DNA of 10,994 nucleotides from Bifidobacterium breve. GTDB lineage: Bacteria > Actinomycetota > Actinomycetes > S36-B12. Location: positions 1 through 10,994 of the forward strand of contig CALPZT020000023.1 in the NCBI GenBank assembly GCA_943328365.2, in the 5' to 3' direction. Below, one piece after another: positions 1-6,445 of the stretch. How positions within the stretch are numbered: the stretch's first letter is position 1; each line of letters starts with the position of its first letter. The position numbers and the translations under genes were made by a program. The notes below the pieces were generated by a model. It did not search any database. It was given only the letters and a program-made list of their open reading frames with translations, and was not told the origin of the DNA.

Positions 1-391
1 AATCCCCGAGCGATTGCCCTGCCCCTACTTTCGACTCCGCGATGGCCGCGCAGCGAACATCGCTTTCGACCCGGACAGTGCCGAGGTGGCCGAACAGATC
101 AAGCGCCTGCACGTCCCACTCCATGACGAGGCGACTGGTGAGGAGCCCCCGCTCATCCACGTATTCGGGGACGCCGATCCCAAGTGCGAGCAGCAAATCG
201 CCCCGTTCACCGGCACGTCGACACAGTTCCTCGGCCAATCCGAGGGAGATGCTCAGGCCGGGATCCCTGCGACCGTTGTTCAGGCTGCTTGCCCTCTCGC
301 GGTCAACTACGTTGCCATGAGCATCCAAGGCCACTCCGAGGACCTTGGTACCGCCGATATCAACGCCAATTGTGACGTGACGGTCAGCCAC
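1..391 (-). CDS. ROK-family sugar kinase, N-terminal part (gene runs off the left edge)
   Basis: The 130 visible residues begin with VTIGVDIGGTKVLGVALD, the phosphate-binding loop (DIGGTK) of the ROK family of ATP-dependent sugar kinases (glucokinase, N-acetylglucosamine kinase and relatives). Near residues 110-122 is SDVRCAAIAE, the expected (N/D)DxxAAAxAE segment. There is no N-terminal helix-turn-helix, so this is a kinase rather than a NagC/XylR-type ROK repressor. The catalytic Asp and the zinc-binding Cys motif lie outside the window and cannot be checked. I chose the GTG at 391; it overlaps the stop of the upstream cupin gene by 8 bases, and the ribosome site in front of it is weak, suggesting translational coupling. 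Third gene of the leftward GntR-cupin-kinase unit. It would phosphorylate the imported sugar or a product of it; the substrate cannot be read from sequence. Confidence 0.9.
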   Translation of the reverse strand, partial: MADRHVTIGVDIGGTKVLGVALDAHGNVVDRERASSLNNGRRDPGLSISLGLAEELCRRAGERGDLLLALGIGVPEYVDERGLLTSRLVMEWDVQALDLFGHLGTVRVESDVRCAAIAESKVGAGQSLGD

Positions 392-1241
392 CGGCCCCGC
401 CCGAGAGGTAGCCGGGAGCACTGGCGATAACCGCTTCTATCGGCGCTCCCGACTGATTGACCATCTGGTACGCGAATCCCCTGGGAATCGCGAGTGACTC
501 ACCGGGAAGGAGCCGCCACCAGTTTGGGCCATTTCCATCGGGTGTGTGGACGTGTAGTTCGCCTCGCGTCAGATGGACCAAAGCATCGCCTTCATGGCTG
601 CGTTCGAGGCTGCGTTGACCGGCGAGAAGTTTTGACCAGGTGACCGTCAGGTACTCGGTTGAGCAGACCAGCCCGACCTGAAGATCGCCCTCCGCCCTCC
701 ACCGCACATCACCCAGCCGAAGGTGCGTCATGGTTGCAGCGCCCGCCAACTCGGCTCGGTCCATCGGCCAATGCCCGATCGCCTCGGGCTCGCCATGGAG
801 GGTGCGAGCCAAGTAAGGCTGTTCCTTGGCGTACGCCGATGCTGCGCCGGCCGCCGGAGGCGGCGAGAAGAACTCCAGAACCCGGACGGGACCTTCACCC
901 CAGTTGATTCCATGGTGCCAGGTGTCACGCCGGAAGAACACGAAGTCTCCCGTCTCCGCCCGCACTGTCTGACCTGTGGCCGGATTGATGACGGCAATGG
1001 TCCCCTCGAGGACTGCGTACACCTCATCAGCGGCGAACACGGTTCGGTTGTCGGGCGAATGGCCGAAGCGGCCGCCTGGAGCCAGGGTGAATATCAGTGC
1101 ATGGAGTTCGTGGCTGGAGATGAGGACCTCATCACCCACGCGCCCTGACTCCTCGTCGCCCCACAGGTGCCGAGTGACATTGCCCTGGGTGACGAGAGTC
1201 GGAGTGTCATACTCCGGGCGGGGGGTGGCGCGACGATTCAT
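384..1241 (-). CDS. Two-domain cupin protein, probable sugar-modifying enzyme
   Basis: The protein has 285 residues with two cupin barrels. Barrel 1 (about 45-125) has H61 and E73 in the first motif, followed by VYAVLEG, and GDFVFFRRDTWHHGIN (98-112) as the second motif with H109/H110, so metal binding is plausible. Barrel 2 (about 185-272) has H216/H223 and the strand ALVHLTRGELHVH, but the second motif reads GESLAIPRGFAYQMVN, with Tyr258 where a metal-binding His is usual; it may be structural or bind metal weakly. The start at 1241 is preceded by AAAGGAA (1246-1252) at good spacing; the longer reading frame to 1655 is only the antisense phase of the GntR gene. It follows the regulator by 22 bases and overlaps the kinase by 8. 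Bicupins in sugar loci are often isomerases or epimerases, but dioxygenases and plain binding proteins share the fold. The family is secure, the reaction unknown. Confidence 0.88.
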   Translation of the reverse strand: MNRRATPRPEYDTPTLVTQGNVTRHLWGDEESGRVGDEVLISSHELHALIFTLAPGGRFGHSPDNRTVFAADEVYAVLEGTIAVINPATGQTVRAETGDFVFFRRDTWHHGINWGEGPVRVLEFFSPPPAAGAASAYAKEQPYLARTLHGEPEAIGHWPMDRAELAGAATMTHLRLGDVRWRAEGDLQVGLVCSTEYLTVTWSKLLAGQRSLERSHEGDALVHLTRGELHVHTPDGNGPNWWRLLPGESLAIPRGFAYQMVNQSGAPIEAVIASAPGYLSGGAGG

Positions 1242-1263
1242 GATGTTCCTTTCGCTGCTCGGG

Positions 1264-2004
1264 TCAAAAGCGATAGAGCGAAGCCGTGAAGCGATAGGCG
1301 TCACCACGGTGCACGATGCGCCCCACACAGATGACGCGCTCGTCGCCGTCAACCGTGCGCTCCCTGCCGACCAGCACCGGGGCGCCTTCATCGATCTCGA
1401 GGTGCTGGGCGACGAGGAGTTCTGCCCGCTCAGCCTGCAGGGTGTAGTCGCATCGGGCGGGCTTGATTTCATACGTGGAGTACAGCAACTCGTAGAGCGA
1501 GACATCTTCAAGTCCGACTCGTTCCAGACCCGGTACCAATCGCGCTGGAAAGCACAGGGTCTGCACTGCCGTCGGCAGTCCGTCGAGGGTCCGAACTCGT
1601 TCAATCTCGACGATTTCGGCGGCCGGAGACAGGCCCATTGCCTCGGCCTCCTCAAATGATGCCGGCCGCGCCTGCTGGCAGATGATGCGGGCGCCCGGGT
1701 TCAGACCGCGCTCCCTGGCGTTCTCGGTGAAACCCGCCAGCGTGTTCGGGCCCTCACTCAGTCGTTGCCGGGTCACGAACCACCCACGTTGCGGCGCGGG
1801 CTCGAGGAGGCCGGCGTCGGCGAGTTCGCGCAGTGCATGGCGCAGGATGGTTCGGCTCACTCCGAGCTCTGCGGCAAGCGCTCGCTCGCTCGGGAGTCGC
1901 GAACCGGTTGCCCACTTGCCGTTCGCCAGGTCATCGGCAAGCGAACGATAGGCCACGAGCGACGGACTTCGTCCGCCTGACAAGGGTCGAGCAGTGGTTT
2001 CCAT
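1264..2004 (-). CDS. GntR-family transcriptional regulator, HutC/DasR-type (wHTH + UTRA)
   Basis: The protein has 246 residues. Residues about 15-80 form a GntR winged helix: LPSERALAAELGVSRTILRHALRELADAGLL is the classic recognition region, followed by a wing ending at GWFVTR. Residues about 90-242 form a UTRA ligand domain, including EIVEIERVRTLDG, the YELLYSTYEIKPARCD segment and LVGRERTVDGDERVICVGRIVHRGDAYRF. UTRA regulators usually bind a phosphorylated or free sugar-like catabolic intermediate and release the operator. The ATG at 2004 is preferred because AAGGTGG (2010-2016) lies four bases upstream; an in-frame GTG at 2013 would sit inside that ribosome site. It is the first gene of the leftward unit and diverges from the dehydrogenase gene. 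The intergenic half-sites TTGGT/ACCAA lie where it should bind, including one overlapping its own start, so autoregulation and control of both arms are likely. Confidence 0.95.
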   Translation of the reverse strand: METTARPLSGGRSPSLVAYRSLADDLANGKWATGSRLPSERALAAELGVSRTILRHALRELADAGLLEPAPQRGWFVTRQRLSEGPNTLAGFTENARERGLNPGARIICQQARPASFEEAEAMGLSPAAEIVEIERVRTLDGLPTAVQTLCFPARLVPGLERVGLEDVSLYELLYSTYEIKPARCDYTLQAERAELLVAQHLEIDEGAPVLVGRERTVDGDERVICVGRIVHRGDAYRFTASLYRF

Positions 2005-2044
2005 TGGTACCACCTTAACGTTTTGGTGACTATATCTGAACCAA
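2004..2044. promoter_or_regulatory. Candidate operators at the GntR gene start and leftward promoter
   Basis: A perfect 8-base palindrome TGGTACCA (2005-2012) overlaps the GntR start region. A second inverted pair, TTGGT (2023-2027) and ACCAA (2040-2044) separated by 12 bases, brackets a TATAGT hexamer on the minus strand (2034 to 2029) that is a good -10 box for the regulator operon. No convincing -35 box lies at standard spacing. The half-site resembles the TGGT...ACCA core of DasR/NagR operators. A repressor bound here would sit across the -10 and the ribosome site. Assignment to the neighbouring GntR protein is inference. Confidence 0.5.
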
Positions 2045-2046
2045 CA

Positions 2047-2075
2047 TTGACATTCATAGTCCAGTTGGTCACTCT
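2047..2075 (+). promoter_or_regulatory. Candidate promoter and operator for the rightward catabolic operon
   Basis: A perfect TTGACA (2047-2052) is a strong -35 candidate. At 17-base spacing the -10 would be CACTCT (2070-2075), a poor match, so the promoter may be weak or need activation. The spacer and -10 hold AGTCCAGTTGGTCACT (2060-2075), with a CCA-GT-TGG core, another TTGGT half-site (2065-2069) and outer AGT/ACT arms. An operator inside a promoter spacer is a usual arrangement for repression. Transcription would start about 25 bases before the GTG at 2110. Confidence 0.45.
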
Positions 2076-2092
2076 TTGTCTGCCAAGTGTAA

Positions 2093-2102
2093 GGAAGGGA
2101 GG
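2093..2102 (+). promoter_or_regulatory. Ribosome binding site that fixes the first dehydrogenase start
   Basis: GGAAGGGAGG ends seven bases before the GTG at 2110. This decides the start in favour of 2110 over the upstream in-frame start at 2023, whose extra 29 residues would be encoded by the promoter and operator region. Confidence 0.75.
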
Positions 2103-2109
2103 CTCACCG

Positions 2110-3267
2110 GTGTCGGAACTGCCGATCCGTATTGGGGTGGTGGGCCTTGGGCTCATCGCACAAGGGGTGCACCTCCCCAACCTCGAGACCTTGCGCGACC
2201 AATTCACGGTCACGCACGTCTGTGACGCATCCTTGGATCGGGCGGCCAGCGTTGCGGATCGTCTGCCCGGCTCGGTGCGCGCCAGCACCCGATTCATCGA
2301 CGTCCTCACTGATCCAGACGTCGATGCTGTCCTGATCCTGACCCCCGGCAGCCACGGAGACATCGTCCTGGCCGCTCTCGAACATGGCAAGGACGTCTTC
2401 GTCGAGAAGCCGCTTGCCTACTCCCTGGCCGAGATCCACGAACTGCGCGAAGCCCAGGTGGCATCAGGGCGGGTGGTTCAGGTCGGCACGATGAAGGCGC
2501 ATGACCCACTGGTACCTGCCGCGCGCGACGCGCTTGGGCGCATCGGCCGGTTGGCCGTCGTCCGAGTGACCGTGATCCACCCCACCGACGAATGTCAGTT
2601 CGAACACATCCGACTTCTCAACGCACCTGCTCCCGACCCAGCGGTGACAAGCGAGGCTGAAGCGTATTCGCTCAGGCGAGCCCGGGAGGCGATGGGCGAC
2701 AATGCCGACGGCCCTCGCAGCCTCTACACGGACGTCCTCCTTGGGTCAGTGATCCACGAGGCGGTCCTGCTGAGGGCTCTCGGTCTGGGCCTGCCACGGA
2801 CAACTGACTTCGCATGCGTCGATCCACCGCTGTCGGAAACTCCGGCATCGCAGCCGCCTCGCCTCCTCGCGGTCGGTGTCCTCCCGGGAGGCGCCCAACT
2901 GCAGCTGTCATGGACATGGGCCCCCGACTTCCCCGAGTACGTCGAGGAGGTCATGGCCATCGGAAGCGCCGGCCGCATGCGACTCACGATGCCGGGTCCC
3001 TACCTCCCCGCTCATCGGTCGGCCTTGACCGTCGAGTCAATGGTTGACGGACAACGCACGGTCGCGACAACCCAGCCGCACCACAGCACGGCATTCGTCG
3101 AGGAGCTGCGCGCCTTCGCGGCGAGCGTGAGGAGTGGCGCGCCCAACGTGTGCACGATCGAGGGCGCCGGCGAAGACCTCACGTTCCTCCAGCAGGTTGC
3201 CCGTGCTGCAGCGAATCAAGCCGGGCTGCCCGTGGGCGGCGAAGCAGGACAGGGCACCGGCTCATGA
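2110..3267 (+). CDS. Gfo/Idh/MocA-family NAD(P)-dependent oxidoreductase (first copy)
   Basis: The protein has 385 residues. The Rossmann domain opens with IRIGVVGLGLIAQG (GxGxxA at about 12-17), then DVDAVLILTPGSHGD and the family signature VEKPLA with K100. Lys129 in VGTMKAHDP and His226 in SVIHEAVLLRAL occupy positions where this family keeps substrate- and proton-relay residues. The C-terminal sheet domain runs from about 130 to 365. It is somewhat longer than the usual 330-360 residues, with extra sequence between about 160 and 210. Family members oxidise a hydroxyl of sugars, inositols or sugar acids to a ketone; the substrate is not readable here. First gene of the rightward operon; it overlaps the next gene by the ATGA at 3264-3267, so the two are probably translationally coupled. 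Only short conserved motifs are shared with the second copy at 8217-9323, so they are not a recent duplication. Confidence 0.93.
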   Translation: MSELPIRIGVVGLGLIAQGVHLPNLETLRDQFTVTHVCDASLDRAASVADRLPGSVRASTRFIDVLTDPDVDAVLILTPGSHGDIVLAALEHGKDVFVEKPLAYSLAEIHELREAQVASGRVVQVGTMKAHDPLVPAARDALGRIGRLAVVRVTVIHPTDECQFEHIRLLNAPAPDPAVTSEAEAYSLRRAREAMGDNADGPRSLYTDVLLGSVIHEAVLLRALGLGLPRTTDFACVDPPLSETPASQPPRLLAVGVLPGGAQLQLSWTWAPDFPEYVEEVMAIGSAGRMRLTMPGPYLPAHRSALTVESMVDGQRTVATTQPHHSTAFVEELRAFAASVRSGAPNVCTIEGAGEDLTFLQQVARAAANQAGLPVGGEAGQGTGS

Positions 3268-4181
3268 CCAGTCCACGCTTCGGCAATGCCCCGGTGAGCT
3301 ACGGCGTCTTTGGAGCGACGACACAGGGAGCCGCTCCGCGCGATCTGCTCCGAAGCGTCGCCGACGCAGGCTACGACGGTTGCGAACTCGGGCCACCCGG
3401 ATTCTTCGGAAGCGCCGTCCAGACTGCCGAGGCGTACCGGGAGGTCGACCTCTCGGCAGTGGGAAGCTACGTCCCCTTGCACCTCGCGGGCACGGACGCC
3501 GCGATGGCGCACGATCTCGCGGGCATGGCGGCCACCTGCTCGGAATTGCTCGAGTGCGGCGGCGGGCTGGCGATCCTCGCCGATGAGGGATCACCTGAAC
3601 TGCTCATCAACCCCGCGCGCGATTGGCTGGATAGGTCCTTGTCACTCAACGCCGAGAGCTGGGACCGACTCGCGGCACGGGTGCGAGATGCCCAGTCGCG
3701 CGTCGAGCAGGCCGGACTCACCGCCTCCTTCCACCCGCACATCTCAACCTACGTCGAATCCCCCTGGGAGGTCGAAATCCTCCTCGAGCGCACCGACATA
3801 CAGCTCACGCTCGACATCGGGCACATGGCCCTCGCTGGCGCGGATCCTGTGAAGTGCGTCCGCGATTGGGGACACCGAATCAACCATGTGCACATCAAGG
3901 ACGTGAGCATTGAAATCCTGCTGGCCGCCCGTGCCCAGCAGCGAACTGATTTCGACGTCTGGTGGGCGGATGTCTGCGTACCGCTCGGCCAAGGGGATGT
4001 CGACATCCCCGGCGTGCTGGAGGCGCTTGCCGCTCTGGACTACCAGGGGTGGCTTGTCGTCGAGCAGGATCGTGGACCAACGCTCAAGCACGAGTACCCG
4101 GACGTTGCCCGCGAGCAGGCCGCCAATGGCGTCTGGCTTCGCGAGCACTGGCAACGTGCGAGCGAGAGCCAGCGGTCGTGA
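3264..4181 (+). CDS. Sugar phosphate isomerase/epimerase family TIM-barrel protein, IolE-like
   Basis: The protein has 305 residues, close to the size of inosose dehydratase IolE (about 300). Visible AP-endonuclease-2-type barrel motifs: GYDGCELGPPGF (36-47, with E41), SFHPH (155-159), LTLDIGHMALAG (181-192, D184 and H187), INHVHIKD (206-213), GQGDVD (242-247) and VVEQD (265-269, E267). The acidic and His residues match the divalent metal site of this superfamily. The ELGP and HVHIKD blocks are most like IolE, which dehydrates 2-keto-myo-inositol, but 3-ketosugar epimerases and hydroxypyruvate isomerases share the fold. The ATG at 3264 is chosen because it overlaps the previous stop (ATGA); 38 residues of further upstream frame lie inside the dehydrogenase gene and have no homology-like features. 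Next to a Gfo/Idh/MocA enzyme it most likely acts on the keto product of that enzyme. Confidence 0.9.
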   Translation: MTSPRFGNAPVSYGVFGATTQGAAPRDLLRSVADAGYDGCELGPPGFFGSAVQTAEAYREVDLSAVGSYVPLHLAGTDAAMAHDLAGMAATCSELLECGGGLAILADEGSPELLINPARDWLDRSLSLNAESWDRLAARVRDAQSRVEQAGLTASFHPHISTYVESPWEVEILLERTDIQLTLDIGHMALAGADPVKCVRDWGHRINHVHIKDVSIEILLAARAQQRTDFDVWWADVCVPLGQGDVDIPGVLEALAALDYQGWLVVEQDRGPTLKHEYPDVAREQAANGVWLREHWQRASESQRS

Positions 4182-4963
4182 TCACCCCGACCGTCTTTCC
4201 GGACGCAGCGCAACTCGGCCGGGCGCTCGCCACCGAGATCGCCGATGGCATCGCAGCCGCAGCCCACGAGGGCCGTACGTTCACGCTTGGCTGCCCGGGC
4301 GGGCGCAGTCCTCGCTCAACATATGCCCAGTTTGCTGAGATCATCCGCGAGCGATCACTTGACCTTTCGTCGCTGGAGATCTTCATGATGGACGACTACG
4401 TCGTGACCGAAGACGAAGGATTTCGCAGAGTCCCGACCGACGCTCACTTCAGCGTCGAAGCGGTCGCCAACGAGGATATCGTCCGCCCTTGGAACAGGGC
4501 TGCCGGTGCAGATCGGGGCATGACCCCTGATCGAGTCCACTTCCCCGACCCGTCCAACGTCGATGCATACGAGCGGCTCCTCGAATCGCGAGGGGGCGTC
4601 GACCTCTTCATCCTTGCCTCGGGCGATACCGACGGTCATATCGCATTCAACCCCCCGGGCTCGGAACTCACGTCGAGAACACGCGTGGTCGAGATTCCCC
4701 TTTCCACTCGACTGGACAACCTAGGCACCTTTCCCGACTTTCGCTCCCTCGACGAGGTGCCAACGTTCGGCGTCACCGTTGGGGTCGGCACGATCCTCAC
4801 TCACACCCACCGGGCCGTGCTTGTCGCTCCGGGTGCATCAAAGCAAACCGCGGTCCGCCGGATCAGCCAGTCCACGGCGTACGACCCCCAATGGCCAGCA
4901 TCTGTTCTCGTATGTTGCCGCGAGCCGGCTCTATACACGGACGTGTTGGGAGTTCCTACGTAA
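4178..4963 (+). CDS. NagB-fold protein (glucosamine-6-phosphate deaminase-like) with altered active site
   Basis: The protein has 261 residues, about the length of NagB (266 in E. coli). Family blocks in order: FTLGCPGGRSPRSTY (35-49, phosphate loop, normally TGGTP or similar), IFMMDDYV (68-75, with D72 matching the general base Asp72), ASGDTDGHIAFNPPGS (147-162), and VLVAPGASKQTAV with K222 matching the phosphate-binding Lys208. Asp152 and His154 match Asp141 and His143, but the third member of that triad, Glu148, is Pro159 here (NPPG for NEPG). The usual GIG before DGH is also changed. The protein therefore belongs to the NagB/6-phosphogluconolactonase superfamily, but ordinary GlcN6P deamination is doubtful. 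The GTG at 4178 overlaps the upstream stop as GTGA; the longer frame lies inside the IolE-like gene. Context suggests an aldose-ketose isomerase, deaminase or lactonase for the pathway's phosphorylated intermediate. Confidence 0.85.
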   Translation: MITPTVFPDAAQLGRALATEIADGIAAAAHEGRTFTLGCPGGRSPRSTYAQFAEIIRERSLDLSSLEIFMMDDYVVTEDEGFRRVPTDAHFSVEAVANEDIVRPWNRAAGADRGMTPDRVHFPDPSNVDAYERLLESRGGVDLFILASGDTDGHIAFNPPGSELTSRTRVVEIPLSTRLDNLGTFPDFRSLDEVPTFGVTVGVGTILTHTHRAVLVAPGASKQTAVRRISQSTAYDPQWPASVLVCCREPALYTDVLGVPT

Positions 4964-5011
4964 AACCATCCACCCCCCAAGGAGTTCAACCGAGAGAATC
5001 GAGGTCCCATC

Positions 5012-6445
5012 ATGAGTGATCATCCTGAAAGCAGTTGGCGCAATGGCGCCGGCCGTCGCCGCAGAGCACGCTGGTTCGCTGCTCCAGCGATCGGTGTCGT
5101 CGCGCTCGCCCTCGCCGCGTGCGGGTCGAGTACCAGTAGCTCGTCCAGCGCCAGCGCACCGGCCACCGAGGCAGCCGCTTCTGCGCCGGCATCCGCGGCA
5201 GCTGAGCCGACCACCCTGTGGGTGCAAAGCGGCAACGGGGGATCCGACGCGGTCTTGAAGGCGTACGAGGAAATCAACGCCGCATTCGAGGCAGCGAATC
5301 CCGGTGTCTCGATCAAGTTCGAGGTGAAGGGCTTCACCGACCTCGTTGACACCCTCAAGCTGCAGCTCTCCGGCGATGACGTGCCGGATGTGACACAGGT
5401 GAACCAGGGGTACGGGTCACTCGGGCAGCTCGTGGGAGCCGGGCTCCTGACGCCGCTCGATGATGCTGCAACGGCGCAGGACTGGGCCGGCCGTCAGGGT
5501 GAGTCGCTGCTCGCTGTGAACGGGCGATTCTCCCCGGATGGCAAGACGATGGGTTCAGGTGACCTGTACGCCGTCGCAGATCGAGGCGCCTGGGTCGGGC
5601 TCTTCATGAACGCCGCAAAGGCTGCTGAACTCGGCATCGCCGGGCCACCCACGACCGTCGATGAACTTGTCGCGCAAATGGAGACGGCCAAGGCCGGCGG
5701 CGTCACCCCATTCATGTTCGGGGCAAGCGATGGCGGCGAGCAGATCTGGCTCATGGCCGACCTCCTCATGGCAGACACCTCGCCACAGGTGCTCACCGAC
5801 GTGATCAATGGCACGAGCGAGCAACTGCCGCCGGAAATGCTCGACGTCGCGAACACCATGCAGGACTGGGCTGAGGCCGGGTACTTCACCGAAGGCTGGG
5901 CGGCGTTGACGAGCACCGACGTGCTCGGGATGTTCGCTGAGGGCGATGGCCTCTTCACCCTGAACGGCTCCTGGAACGTGTTCCAGTCGGACACCCCGGA
6001 GAACTTCCGCCTCGTCCCGTTCCCCCTCGGCAGTGCAAGCGAGCTCGCTGCCATCGCCACCGGCGACCTGCCGTGGGCTGTCCCCTCCAAGGCAAAGAAT
6101 CCTGATCTGGCGAAGAAGTACATCGACTTCATCACCGGACCGGAGGCCAGCTCCATCTGGATCAAGAACGGCCAGGTGCCGGCAAGCGTTTCCGGGAACG
6201 AAGCTCAGGAGGTGGAGGCGAACGGCCTCGTGGGAGTTTCGGCCGATGCGATCCTGCAGTGGGCGAATCTGGTTACCAATGGAACCACCGAGCCCTTCCC
6301 GGACTGGGCGACTCCAACCTGGTACGACACCATCGCCAAGTCATCTACGGCGTTGATGGCCGGCGAGATCACGCCTGAGCAATTTGTCGAGGCTCTGCAG
6401 GCGGATTACGGGCCCTTCACCGCTGAGCGGAAGGCATCCTCGTAG
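5012..6445 (+). CDS. ABC transporter substrate-binding lipoprotein for sugar (family 1)
   Basis: The protein has 477 residues. The N-terminus has a positive stretch (RRRRAR, 15-20), a hydrophobic core (AIGVVALAL) and a lipobox LAAC with Cys37, so it is exported, lipid-modified and anchored outside the membrane. A Ser/Ala-rich flexible linker follows (38-65). The mature domain starts at TTLWVQSG and shows the usual carbohydrate-binding-protein pattern: NPGVSIKFEV, a GDDVPDV segment, DLYAVADRGAWVGLFMN and a later FTLNGSWNVF, then LPWAVPSKAKNPDLAKKYIDFI, typical of MalE-like proteins. Trp-rich positions fit stacking against a sugar ring. GAGG (5001-5004) lies seven bases before the ATG. It follows the NagB-like gene by 48 bases with no terminator and abuts the first permease. 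The ligand cannot be predicted from sequence alone. Confidence 0.95.
   Translation: MSDHPESSWRNGAGRRRRARWFAAPAIGVVALALAACGSSTSSSSSASAPATEAAASAPASAAAEPTTLWVQSGNGGSDAVLKAYEEINAAFEAANPGVSIKFEVKGFTDLVDTLKLQLSGDDVPDVTQVNQGYGSLGQLVGAGLLTPLDDAATAQDWAGRQGESLLAVNGRFSPDGKTMGSGDLYAVADRGAWVGLFMNAAKAAELGIAGPPTTVDELVAQMETAKAGGVTPFMFGASDGGEQIWLMADLLMADTSPQVLTDVINGTSEQLPPEMLDVANTMQDWAEAGYFTEGWAALTSTDVLGMFAEGDGLFTLNGSWNVFQSDTPENFRLVPFPLGSASELAAIATGDLPWAVPSKAKNPDLAKKYIDFITGPEASSIWIKNGQVPASVSGNEAQEVEANGLVGVSADAILQWANLVTNGTTEPFPDWATPTWYDTIAKSSTALMAGEITPEQFVEALQADYGPFTAERKASS

Noticed and set aside
14..430. Rightward open frame of 138 codons at the left edge
   Set aside because: It is antisense to the ROK kinase, whose DIGGTK and DxxAAAxAE motifs are clear; the rightward product has no recognisable features.
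1242..1655. N-terminal extension of the cupin frame to 1655
   Set aside because: It overlaps the GntR gene out of phase, its sequence is low-complexity Arg/Ser-rich, and a good ribosome site lies before 1241.
976..1659. Rightward frame of 227 codons
   Set aside because: Antisense shadow of the cupin and GntR genes in GC-rich DNA with no family motifs.
2317..2334. 18-base identity between the two dehydrogenase genes (also at 8421-8438)
   Set aside because: It encodes DVDAVL, a conserved strand of the Rossmann fold in both; flanking sequence differs, so it is not a mobile or recombination repeat.
5494..6165. Leftward frame of 223 codons
   Set aside because: Antisense to the binding-protein gene, which has a lipobox and family motifs; no ribosome site or motif in the leftward product.
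6270..6280. GGTTACC/ACCAATGG sequence resembling the intergenic half-sites
   Set aside because: Lies inside the binding-protein coding sequence as a single imperfect copy, with no promoter nearby.
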